64,000 nt of DNA from Asterella californica (lineage: Eukaryota > Streptophyta > Marchantiopsida > Marchantiales > Aytoniaceae), in NCBI GenBank assembly GCA_036924285.1, contig JAYKYS010000008.1:14369001-14433000 (forward strand), written 5' to 3'. Positions 38,537-48,349 of the stretch are shown piece by piece (within the stretch, counting starts at the first letter, position 1; every line of letters begins with the position of its first letter). The notes below the pieces were generated by a model. The model saw nothing but the letters and a program-made list of their open reading frames with translations. It had not been told where the DNA came from and searched no databases. The translations under genes and the position numbers were made by a program.

Positions 38537-39981
38537 CCGTAGTCTAGCCGATGGTTCACAGTACCTAAGAAGACAGGAGCTCTGCGCTTCATCCAAGACT
38601 TGCAGCTTGCCAACAACATCACGATTCGAAACGTCGGGACAGGACCTGTGGTTGATGAAGTAGCTAAGGCGTTTGCTGGAAGGTCAATCTATTCTATTGG
38701 AGATCTGTTTTCAAGTTATGATCAGTTTCAGCTTGCTTTGGAGAGTAGAGACTTGACTACCATGCGTACACCTTTGGGATTGATGCGGATGTGTACTCTT
38801 CCTCAGGGTGCAACAAACTCAGTAGCCCATATGCAGAATGCGATGCATAAGGTGTTACGAGAGTTTATACCTGAGGTCACTATCCCGTTTTTGGATGATA
38901 TTCCCATGAAAGGCTGTCCGATGGAAGACAAAGACGAAGCTGTGACTTTTGATGGATGCAGAAAATTCATTGCAGACCACATTCGAGATGTGAAGAAGAT
39001 TCTGACGCATTTGGAAGAGATACATCTCACTCTGTCAGGTACCAAATCTCGCTTCGGGATGTCAGAGATTGTGGTGGTAGGTCATCTGTGTGGTACTTTT
39101 GGAAGACGTCCGAACCCAGAGAAGGTAGATGCTATAGCAAGGATAGCTGACTGCACCAACATTATTGAGGTTCGACGGTTCTTAGGAGCTTGTGTATTCT
39201 TTCGTGTGAGTATTCCTCATTATGCACACATTGCTGAGCCTCTGTATGCACTTCTGAGGAAGGGAAAGAGGTTTACTTGGTGGCAAGAACATCACGAGAC
39301 GAAGGGGATTCTGAAGTCTCCACCTATTATAAGGAAGCTTAGCTACGAGAGCAGGAGACCTGTGATACTGACTGTTGATACGAGTCCAAAGGCGATTGGA
39401 TGCGCAATTGGTCAAGAAGATGCAAAAGGTGTGCAGTTTGTTTCAAGGTTTGGAGCTCGGATCTTAACAGAAGACAATGTAACTATCCTAAGGTGAAGCG
39501 TGAGTTGTGGGGAGCTGTTACCGCTATGAAGGTAGATCGGGAGTTCTTGATAGGAGCTCGCGTGATATTAGAAACAGATTGTTTGCCTTTGTTGGGTATG
39601 ATAGCAAACTGCAATACACCAGACATAGCAATGTTGCGATGGATTGTTTATGTCCGGAGTCTGAACCCTGAGCTAAAGCAAATAGCAGGGAAGGACAATC
39701 CAGTTGCAGATATGTTGTCTAGGGCCCGTTATACAGATGAAGATGAGATGTTTGCAGAGGTAGAGAATGAAGAGAGGAGAGACGTTTGGTGCCAAGTTGG
39801 TCAGCAGACTTCAGACTTGGAACCACTGCCGTTCAGTGAGGAGTTCTACTCAGAAAAGTTCCGCGATATTGGATTTTATCTGAGTTCGTTATGCAGAAGA
39901 GAAGGATGGAGTGATGTAGAGTTCAAGGAGATCAGACGGTGTCGAGTTGAGAGTCTTTCTTGGGGAGGGCGGACCTCCTGA
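38537..39981 (+). pseudogene. G2 reverse transcriptase and RNase H, broken
   Basis: Begins mid-RT at RWFTVPKKTGALRFIQDLQ only 60 bp after the primer-binding site, so the upstream polyprotein is deleted. It contains IYSIGDLFSSYDQFQLAL, LPQGATNSV and the catalytic PFLDD at 38883-38900, in place of the YIDD or FMDD usual in plants. RNase H runs from about 39350 (ILTVDTSPKAIG) with a frameshift near 39480, then NYPKVKRELWGAV and the end NPVADMLSR at about 39700. The TIRN, GRSIYS and PFLDD wording resembles fungal-type Ty3 RTs from memory. Function would be copying element RNA to DNA. Confidence 0.85.
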
Positions 39982-40719
39982 TTGTGACCGATCAGAGAAA
40001 AATGACCAAAAATGAAATAGGTTGCTGCTGACGATGAGATCTCAAAACACTGCTCCTTGTGCTCATCAATTACAAAACAAACACTCAAATACACACTCAA
40101 GTACACAGATAGATCTCTCAGGAGTCTAAATAACTTTATTTCAGTGTCGTCTGCACCACCAATTTCTCCAACTGTACAGAAAATCTCTCTCTTCCTCTCC
40201 TGCGCACCTCTCTTCACCCGTCAAGCCAAAAGTCTACCCAGTACGTCTTAATCTGAACCTAATAGAGAAATTCAGGCCCCTGAATCTTATTCTTCTCCTT
40301 GCCCCAACTGAAAATCTCAGAAATTTGATCCAACGTCGATCAAAAGTCCCCTGTAGATTTCCAAACGATCTCTCAATAGAACTGTCTCCTGAGAGTAATT
40401 TCTCCCAAAAACAGTTTATTTAAACAACGTCCAAGCCTAAAATTCCTACCTCTCTCTCTTACGATACTCTCCCAATTCAATCCGTGAGCAATTTTGACCT
40501 TCTCCAGCCTCCTAGATTCTCTTGCGTGTTCCGCTTCAGCTCTCTCCGAAAAAAATCCTTTTCAAAAAACTGTCCTCGATCCCAAGTCGCCGCAGGTAAA
40601 TAACCTAAAAGTTAAGGCCCCAGCTTAAGCTGCCCCCCTGCTGTCCTTATAAGCGCAGTCACTTCTCAGAAGCAGGGCCTTAGCTAAGTTGCCCCCCTCT
40701 TAAACTCTAATTCCCCTCC

Positions 40720-41970
40720 TTCCGCCTCCGCAGTAATCTTCCGCTTCAAGCTTCTGTTGTAATCTTCCGCTTCCAGCTTCCGCGGTAATCTTTCGCTTCC
40801 GCTGTAGTTTTCCGCTTCCGCTGTAATATTCTGCTTCAAGCTTCCGCGGTAATCTTCCACTTCCGCTGTAGTTTTCCGCTTCCGCTGTAATATTCTGCTT
40901 CAAGCTTCCGCGGTAATCTTCCGCTTCCGCTATAGTTTTCCGCTTCCGCTGTAGTTTTCCGCTTCCGCTGTAATATTCTGCTTCAAGCTTCCGCGGTAAT
41001 CTTCCGCTTCCGCTATAGTTTTCCGCTTCAAGCTTCCGCGGTAATCTTCCGCTTCCGCTATAGTTTTCCGCTTCCGCTGTAGTTTTCCGCTTCCGCTGTA
41101 ATATTCCGCTTCAAGCTTCCGCGGTAATCTTCCGCTTCCGCTGTAATATTCTGCTTCAAGCTTCCGCGGTAATCTTCCGCTTCCGCTGTAGTTTTCCGCT
41201 TCCGCTGTAATATTCCCCTTCAAGCTTCCGCGGTAATCTTCCACTTCCGCTGTAGTTTTCCGCTTCCGCTGTAATATTCTGCTTCAAGCTCCCGCGGTAA
41301 TCTTCCGCTTCCGCTGTAGTTTTCCGCTTCCGCTGTAATATTCTGCTTCAAGCTTCCGCGGTAATCTTCCGCTTCCGCTATAGTTTTCCGCTTCCGCTGT
41401 AGTTTTCCGCTTCCGCTGTAATATTCTGCTTCAAGCTTCCGCGGTAATCTTCCGCTTCCGCTATAGTTTTCCGCTTCCGCTGTAGTTTTCCGCTTCCGCT
41501 GTAGTTCTGCTTCAAGCTTCCGCGGTAATCTTCCGCTTCCGCTGTAGTTTTCCGCTTCCGCTGTAATATTCCGCTTCAAGCTTCCGCGGTAATCTTCCGC
41601 TTCCGCTGTAGTTTTCCGCTTCCGCTGTAATATTCTGCTTCAAGCTTCCACGGTAATCTTCCGCTTCCGCTGTAGTTTTCCGCTTCCGCTGTAATATTCC
41701 GCTGTAATCTTCCGCTTCAAGCTTCCGCGGTAATCTTCCGCTTCCGCTGTAGTTTTTCGCTTCTGCTGTAATCTTCCGCTTCAAGCTCCCGCGGTAATCT
41801 TCTGCTTCCGCTGTAATCTTCCGCTTCAAGCTCCCGCGGTAATCTTCCGCTTCCGCTGTAGTTTTCCGCTTCCGCTGTAATATTCCGCTTCAAGCTTCCG
41901 CGGTAATCTTCTGCTTCCGCTGTAATCTTCCGCTTCAGTTTTCCGTTGTAATCTTTCGCTTCCACTATAA
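40720..41970. repeat. Compound minisatellite, 19-bp and 26-bp subunits
   Basis: Built of CCGCTTCCGCTGTAGTTTT and CCGCTTCCGCTGTAATATT (19 bp each) and a 26-bp CTGCTTCAAGCTTCCGCGG-TAATCTT unit, mostly in a 64-bp higher-order unit with 19-bp expansions. Rich in HindIII and SacII sites. Five long minus-strand frames across it are artefacts of the repeat. Confidence 0.95.
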
Positions 41971-42074
41971 TCTTTCGCTTTAATTTTAAGGCCCCATCTA
42001 AAGCTGTTCCTCTGCTGTCCTTATGCGTACATAATAATCAGCAAAAATTTCCCGTGCCCTCGATGCCATCTTGA

Positions 42075-42400
42075 TGCCACCCTGAATATACTACAAGCCA
42101 TCCAATGTAGGCCGAAGCCCCAACACTTATGAGGCCGCCCCACAAGGCTTACAGCCCCCCCATATGCACACCAGGTATCTCCCATAGTATATTCAGGATG
42201 GCATGCGGAGGCTTAGGCCAGGAAGCCCACGATTAAAGGAGATACCGGTCTCCCGCCCCTAGATATGCAGGACATGGCTGCATATCCAACATAGACTCCC
42301 TTCCAGGAGGCCAACATGCCGGAATAGGAACCAGAGGCCAGGGGGGATTGATCCTGAGACCACTTCCCTCCTAGGCAGGCGCCCTATCACTGGGATGGCC
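42075..42400 (-). mobile_element. tRNA-derived SINE
   Basis: Read on the minus strand from 42400 it starts GGCCATCCCAGTGATAGGGC, which fits an RNA polymerase III A box. GGTCTCAGGATCAATCC, a B-box-like sequence, follows about 35 bases later. The first five bases GGCCA pair with TGGCC at the end of the tRNA-like head, like an acceptor stem. The body after it is unrelated to tRNA. Near its far end an inverted repeat (42076-42093 with 42185-42202, one mismatch in 18) brackets about 90 bp. Target duplications were not identified. Confidence 0.65.
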
Positions 42401-42901
42401 TTTGGTTCTGTTCAAGAAGGTAAAAACTTTTGTACATATGTTTACCTGAAGAAATTTTTCTGTAAAATCTTCACTAGCCTTTCCTACACTAACTTCTCTA
42501 TACAACTCCGTTTTTAATGAACAAGGAGTCAAAACTATAGTATTTGTGAATATCTACACGCTCACGCTATCCGATTCTGAGTTCGAGTCACGAACCAGAA
42601 TCGACGGATTTCCCTCTTTCACATATTTCACAACCTAAAACTCGTACTAACTATTGCTTAAAACACTTTCTGTCAAAACTAGAAGCATGAGGTCGCTCTC
42701 CTCGTCGAGCTTTGCATTCTGGTGTCTTTCGACTCCTTTAGGGGTGATATTCCAACCCAAGCTAGGGGGCAGCTTGTCAAGCATAGCCCCAGCTTAGCTC
42801 TTGCCTAGCTTGTTAAGCTGTAGGGCAGCTTCCTTTACACAATATAGAAAAAAATCTCTCTGCAATACTTTTCACTGTATAGACCTATGTACAATACGAC
42901 A

Positions 42902-44247
42902 ACGAAAAGCGTACAGTTATCTTCTACGTGAAGGTTATTTGTGGAAACGTCCGAAAAGAAGAGATGGAATGCTTGCTAGAGTGGTGGATGATCAACCGAC
43001 GAAGCTGAATCTGCTGAAAGAGTTTCATGACACCTTGTGGGTTGGACATCATGGAGTATGAGCTACTTACACGAAGATGAAGGAGCGTTACTGGTGGAAG
43101 GGTTTGTATCAAGACGTGGTGGACTTTGTTGGGTCGTGTCTGCACTGCCAGTTCTACTCTAAAGTCCGTTACAGAGATGGGCTTGTACCTACTTATCCAC
43201 CTAGTATTCATTTTCAGTGGATTCTTGATCTTGTGATGATGCCACTGGGGTTATGGGGGATGCGTTACTTGGTGTTGGCTCGAGAAGATCTCTCCAACTA
43301 TGTGGAGGGACGAGCACTACGGACGAAGACTACAGAGAACATCTGCAGGTTCGTGCTTGAAGATATCATCTGTCGTTATGGATTGGTCGGGAGATTACGT
43401 GCAGATAGAGGCGAGTTGAGAGACGTTGAAGTGAAGGAGTTTTTTGCTCGTTATGGAGTAAAGCTTCGACTTACTACTGCTATGAATCCAGAGGGCATCG
43501 GTAAGAATGACGAGGACACCCTTCTATTGTTCACGCTTTAGTAAAAGCATGCGATGGTAAGCCCAGAGAATGGCCGAGACTACTTTCATTTGCTTTGTGG
43601 GCTGATAGAACTACACACTGTACCACGACTGGTTATATGCCAGTTGAGCTTATGTTGGGTCAGAAACCGATCATGCCTGCTGAAGAGTATTTTCCTACGT
43701 GGGCTACGCTACCGTGGGAAGATGGTATAGATCGTGCTTCACTCCTAAATTTACGTATTAGGCAGTTGGAGCGAAGGGAGGAGGATCTTGCTGATGCGCA
43801 GGAGAGGCTGAAGGTGGCTCGAGTAAAAAACAAGGAACGTTTTGACAAGACTCACCAACTACGACCGAAGCCAATACATGTTGGTGACTGGGTTCTGGTA
43901 TATGATAGCACGTTGGAGAATCAGCATTCTACACTTCGTAAGTTCTCTCGAAGATGGTTCGGGCCTTATGTTGTGCTAGATGTGTATGAGAATGCCACTT
44001 ATAGTTTGCGTGAGTTCGATGGTACTCTTTTGAAACTATTTGTGGTTGGCAAACGTGTGAAACTGTTCAAGAGACGCGGAGGGTCAGTTGAGTTATTCAA
44101 CTTTCTGGAGTCAAAGATGAGGACAACTAGAGACGGAGACGTCCCGATGTCTGATGAGACTAAGGCGGAGGAGAGCGATGATGATGAAGAACAAGCAGAG
44201 AACATGTTGGCACATGCCGGAGGATGTGCAGGTTTGGAGGGGGTGGA
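42902..44247 (+). pseudogene. G2 integrase, broken
   Basis: HHCC finger (EFHDTLWVGHHG ... CLHCQ) at 43017-43152, interrupted by TGA at 43060-43062. The catalytic core has ILDLVMMPLG near 43225, LRADRGE near 43398 and MNPEGIGKNDE near 43483-43515, giving the three acidic residues. A frameshift lies near 43540. The C-terminal part (43595-44247) has LWADRTTHCTTTGYMP, a coiled-coil-like LERREEDLADAQERLK and GDWVLVYDSTLENQHS ... RWFGPYVV. No chromodomain was seen. In active relatives it inserts the cDNA. Confidence 0.85.
44232..44247 (+). other. G2 polypurine tract region
   Basis: GTTTGGAGGGGGTGGA directly precedes the right LTR and is the expected plus-strand primer. Confidence 0.7.
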
Positions 44248-45559
44248 TGTCGTGATGTGAATCATTTCACATAGTAAATGATTCACTTCTCCGTCAGGCG
44301 TTAGTCTCTCTGAGTGAAGTTAAGACCTCAGAGAAGTCCATTTTTGGAAGATGTTATATATTTTGAGTCTTAGTAGGTTGATTACCATGTTGATAGGGCT
44401 TAAGCTCATGGGTTGTATTTGCGTGTCGCCCATGCACGTTTTCTAGCTGATTTAAGTTATTTTTCGGGACTGCGTGTCGTTTTAGGTAGTTTAAGTTTTA
44501 CGCTGGCACTCTAGGGGGCTTGACGTGGTAGCCTATGAGTGTAGATAAGTTACCAGGTAGTTTAAGGCACAAAAGGACAGTCAAGTGGAGCTATGAACTC
44601 CCATTGGTCCATTTTTATCTTTTGTAAAACTCTAAAATTAGAAACAGAGCTCTAAAGAGGATTTCGGGCAATTGGTGAGGACACTGCGAAATCTGAGAGC
44701 ATAAAGAGATAGAGCTCGTCGTGCCAAGCACTGTTAGCGAAAAGTTTGATCGATTTGGAGCAATAAAGAAGGAGTTATGGCTTATTGAAGTTCGATTTGT
44801 GTCAGAATTACAGCACTTTTGTTGAATTTGGGGTTTTGAGTGTCAATTGCAGCAGAATTGAGGAAATCGCTTCAAACCTTCGTGGTTGTGTTCATTGTCA
44901 GCCGGGCTACGACTGTCAAAAAAGTTTCAAGTGATTTGAGTTACTGAGTAATTCAGGGCGGCCGCTGAAGCAGAGGGGGTCTGTAAAGCTCACAATCTAG
45001 AGCAGAGAATGAAATCTGGAGTTCTGTGTACAATCAGGAGGTCCAACTTCACAGGAGTGTTCAGCAAGCTGTGTACTGCAAATCCTGTAAGAAACTTCGA
45101 AATTGATCGAGAAAATCTCCTGTTATAGGTCGAAATAGCTGGCTGGGTACCAGAAATTATCATAATTTCTCTGTTTAGAAAGTTTATACTCATATCTTGG
45201 TGCTCTGAATTGATCTCAAGCTGAAACTTCGTATGTGTATCCAGTAGGACCTCATTGACATGTAAGAGAAGTTCTGAAGTCTAAACCTTCACATATTTCT
45301 CAATCCTGAGTGCTAAAGTTTGTCGTCAGATCTTATCGTTGCTAGTTAAGCCTGAACTTTGCTTCTTGAACATATCAGAAGAGCCAAGAGACTTGTATGA
45401 GCAATTTTCAGTATCACCTTGTAACCTAAAGCTTATCCTTTGAGCAAACGAGCCACAACCAGGAGCCTAGTGCTTTCCTAAGTAGACTGAACACAACCTT
45501 CAAGCTCATATCACAGCCAGAAGGTTCCACCCTTCCCGAGGAAAACTCTCAACTCTACA
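44248..45559 (+). repeat. Right LTR of G2
   Basis: 1312 bp, TG...CA ended. Holds the roughly 140-bp segment (about 45249-45390) that the left LTR has lost. Confidence 0.9.
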
Positions 45560-45563
45560 GCGT

Positions 45564-45614
45564 TGTCGTAGCGAGAGCCTTTCCTTTGAGCAAGGGCGTA
45601 CCTTCTGGCTGTGG
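45564..45614 (-). repeat. Inverted, diverged copy of a G2-type LTR end
   Basis: TGTCGTAGCGAGAGCC...ACCTTCTGGCTGTGG is an imperfect reverse complement of the last 50 bases of the adjoining G2 LTR (14 bases CACAGCCAGAAGGT match exactly). It suggests an older G2-family LTR remnant at the target, in opposite orientation. Confidence 0.5.
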
Positions 45615-45696
45615 CTAGCGATCGATGCACAACAGAGCGACTAATATCCCGTAGATTTCTCTCTGACTTCCTCGATAACTAAGCACTTTCTTTCTC

Positions 45697-45900
45697 TTAG
45701 TAAAGGGTCAAGATAACTACACGAAAATGTTGGATGATCATAGGCACGACAAACGGGATATGCGATGACATGATCTCTCGGTAGTATTCCTCTCCGAAGT
45801 TTCTCACTACTAGGGCTTCGTACATGACTTTGAGTCGACAGATGTATCTTATCTCGCACTCGGTGTTAAAGTTTACAAGAGGGAGCTGATTTAGATCCAT
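45697..45900 (-). CDS. Small domain ORF 2 of a two-ORF cassette, unknown function
   Basis: 67 codons from ATG 45900, six bases after the stop of ORF 1 and in its frame. The product starts MDLNQ, contains VVRNFGEEYY and ends PFVVPMIIQHFRVVILTLY. It aligns along its whole length with the ORF at 62120-62353 and, more weakly, with the G1 leader ORFs A and D. I do not recognise the family. The second half is hydrophobic but interrupted by charged residues, so a membrane segment is not certain. The frame is intact while its partner ORF 1 has a frameshift. Confidence 0.5.
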   Translation of the reverse strand: MDLNQLPLVNFNTECEIRYICRLKVMYEALVVRNFGEEYYREIMSSHIPFVVPMIIQHFRVVILTLY

Positions 45901-45906
45901 TCTTCG

Positions 45907-46121
45907 TTAGATGAGGATAAAGACGGTGAGATCCCATTCTTGGCCGTAAGTGACAACAGGTAAGATCACAGGGACAGGCGAGAGCATGACTTGCGCGGTA
46001 AAGTTATGCCCGAAGGATCCTATCAGAAACTGTTGAAATGAACTCGTTCCATGTACATCAGTTTAATCTGGAAAGGGTTTCGAAAAGAAAATCTGGGCGG
46101 TCAGTAGAGTCCTTCGTCCAT
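45907..46121 (-). pseudogene. Small domain ORF 1 of a two-ORF cassette, frameshifted
   Basis: From ATG 46121 (MDEGLY) the sequence aligns with the intact ORF 1 at 61898-62113. An early TGA (46103-46101) and a one-base shift near 46032 break it. After the shift it reads SFGHNFTAQVML, PVILPVVTYGQEWDLTVFILI and TAA at 45909-45907. The same words occur in the intact copy (LPVIFLIVTYGETWDMTVYILL). Function unknown. Confidence 0.55.
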
Positions 46122-46528
46122 CTCTCACAACATGTGCACTCCAACTACAAAGGTATCCCGATCCATAAAACTCCGATACAATCTCATAGGATCACCACGA
46201 TGTCTCCACGAACAATCTCTTGAATTTCTCAAGGTCGAATGCCCCACACATGTCACTCCCCTTTGCTTAAAGGTTTCGAACACAAAACAAGGATAGGTGC
46301 AAGCTCTCTAACCGAGCAACCCAAACCACACGGGCCGATGAGGTGACACACATGCACATCGCATGTTTGGTGCCGTCATACTCATCCACGTGTAGGTCGT
46401 CTGGATGAAAGGATCTAATGCATGCACCGTAACAAGAGACTAGGCTAGACAGGTAGTCGACTTTACAGGTCAAGGATCGCACTTTGCCACGTTGAGTGCG
46501 AACTTGACAACCACATGACGTGGTTACA
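46122..46528. other. Intergenic sequence upstream of the minus-strand cassette
   Basis: On the minus strand this is the leader of the two-ORF cassette. No protein family seen and no clear TATA box. Confidence 0.35.
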
Positions 46529-47552
46529 ACGTAGGTCGCTAAGCCTTATCTACGCCTAGAATACTCCCCAAAGCAATAGAAACGTCACACTAAATACTTT
46601 TCTGCCAGCTGCTGCTAACAAGACTCGGGACCTGGACTAGATACCGTTGCCGATACAACTCGACAGCGAACTTTCACACATGATAGGTACAGATTTACAG
46701 CTCAGTCTCCACTCAAACTTGCCACGTAGGTAGGATACTAGAATCTCTATTTACAGGTCAAATTTCAGGAAGATCTGACGGCTAGATCTTCTCCCACAAT
46801 TAACACAAATTCTCAAAAACTAACACGCACTTCCAATCTCAGATTCAGGACAGAAGCTTCTTCGCCTAAATGAACCGTCCACTTCCACTCAAACTTCATG
46901 TGCTATCAATTCAGAAGGTAAACTCACTACTCATGAAATTTGAGCCGATTTGACCGTTCGGATCATCCTCCATAAATCTGCAAACTTGCTGCTCCAGATT
47001 GAAAGCTTTATGCACCCCGTCTTCAAATCGTCATTGCGCTCAATCCGCATAACATCCGGTGGTGAAATTTGGGATAAGAGCTTCAGCAACTGACAGACTA
47101 CAAGCTCATGAAGAACAATCAAATCAGCTGACATTTCTGAGTAGTGAGTTTACTTCGTGATTTGTTGACACATGAAGTTTGAGTCGAAGTAGACGGTTCA
47201 TTTAGGCGAAGAATCTTCTGTCTTGAATTTGAGTTTAGCAGTGCGTGTAAGTTTCTGAGAATTTGTATTAATTGTGAGAGGAGATCTAGCCGTCAGATCT
47301 TCTTGAAATTTGACCTGTAAGTAGAAATCTTAGTATCCTACCTACGTGGCAAGTTTGAGAGAAGACTGATTTGCAGATCTGAACCTATCATGTGTGAAAC
47401 TTCCCTGTTTTTTCTGTCGAGTTGTATCGGCAATGGTATCTAGTCCAGGTCCCGAGACTTGTTAGCGACAGCTGGTAGAAAAGCATCCAGTGTGATGTCT
47501 GTATTGCTTTGGGGGGTATACTAGACGTAGACAAGACTATAGCGATCTAGGT
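46529..47552. repeat. Large imperfect inverted repeat
   Basis: Left arm about 46529-46940, right arm about 47131-47552, roughly 80-85 percent identical by eye, with a spacer of about 190 bp. Matching landmarks include CCTACGTGGCAAG against CTTGCCACGTAGG, and GACGGCTAGATCT against AGATCTAGCCGTC. Transcription across it would give a long hairpin RNA. Confidence 0.88.
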
Positions 47553-48343
47553 TGTGATCTGTGACCCTCAAGCTTACTACCAGTCCTGTCTCTCACCCAA
47601 GGATAAACCTCTAATGGCCTTTGATGAGACGCATCATAGAACTAGGAGACCTCAACTAAACCCAACTCTCAACATACTCACATTCACTTCCTCACTCAGA
47701 ACGAGAACTCTCACCGAGACATAGATATGAAAAACATACCCTTTATATATATCTACTAACGGGTTCCAAATACAAAAAAAGGGAGGATGAGGGATCACTC
47801 CACAACCCCTCTATTTATACAATTCCAAATTTACCACGGTAATTACTTGTAAATCTGATTTACTGCAATTTATCGAGACCAAGTCAAAGATAAAAATACT
47901 AAGTCAAGGATAGATGTCTCCTCTTTTGACTCTACTCTAATAATTAGGATCCTTCTAAGAGTATAAAGAAATCTTTGAAAAGGAATCTCGGATTGCTCCT
48001 TATAAGACAAAATATTAACACATAATTGAGCCAAAAAGGTCAACAACCCTCTTGATTGTTTGACCTTAAGCCTCTACAACCAGTAAAATTCAATCACGCA
48101 TAAGACAAGAGTGTATTATTCACCCCCTTGTCATCTTATGCATAACCAAACAAAATAGTGGTTGTCACATTCAGAATATTTCAATATTCTGTCTTCAAAT
48201 ACCTCCAACTCTAACTATGACTACTCTTAGTTATCTGTCACTAACTTAGAGTATGGTCTAGCCTTGAGACTTATTTAGAAGACTCACCACACATAGTTAT
48301 AACTTATCACATATTTACTACTATGCAACCACTAGGTGTTATA
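47553..48343 (-). repeat. 3' LTR of G1c, diverged
   Basis: Recognised by CCTGTCTCTCACCCAAGG...CCTCTAATGGCCTTTGATG, the diverged reverse complement of the conserved LTR tail block, and by the following TTTACCCCCGGATTAAG, which is the pol end as in G1d. Confidence 0.72.
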
Positions 48344-48349
48344 TTTACC

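Larger units (their letters stand above)
39982..42880. mobile_element. Insertion of unknown type within G2 pol
   Basis: RNase H sequence stops near 39970 and the integrase N-terminus resumes near 42890; about 2.9 kb of unrelated DNA lies between. It has pyrimidine-rich flanks, a minisatellite (40720-41970) flanked by two copies of an AAGGCCCCA...GCTGTCCTTAT block (40613-40653 and 41987-42023), and a tRNA-derived SINE (42075-42400). No coding domain and no clear terminal repeat or target duplication was found, so the exact ends and class are open. Confidence 0.5.
37307..45559 (+). mobile_element. Ty3 element G2, gag deleted, with an internal insertion
   Basis: Bounded by two LTRs that start TGTCGTGATG and end CTCTACA. 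The flanks share GCGT (37303-37306 and 45560-45563), a 4-bp target duplication, or 5 bp if the terminal A is counted. The interior holds only RT-RNase H and integrase; gag and protease are absent, and a 2.9-kb insertion separates RNase H from integrase. The domain order RT, RH, IN is that of Ty3. It cut G1b on its left side. Confidence 0.88.

Noticed and set aside
40700..41965. Five long minus-strand frames coding Glu/Gly/Ser-rich repeats
   Set aside because: They follow a 64-bp minisatellite unit that is not a multiple of three and are open only because the array lacks stops.
40700..41970. CRISPR-like array
   Set aside because: Units are contiguous minisatellite repeats without unique spacers, and the genome is eukaryotic.
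42545..42620. Possible tRNA gene (GTTCGAGTC motif)
   Set aside because: A B-box-like sequence is present but there is no A box at the right distance and no cloverleaf.
43660..44286. Minus-strand frames opposite the G2 integrase
   Set aside because: Shadows of the plus-strand integrase C-terminal region.
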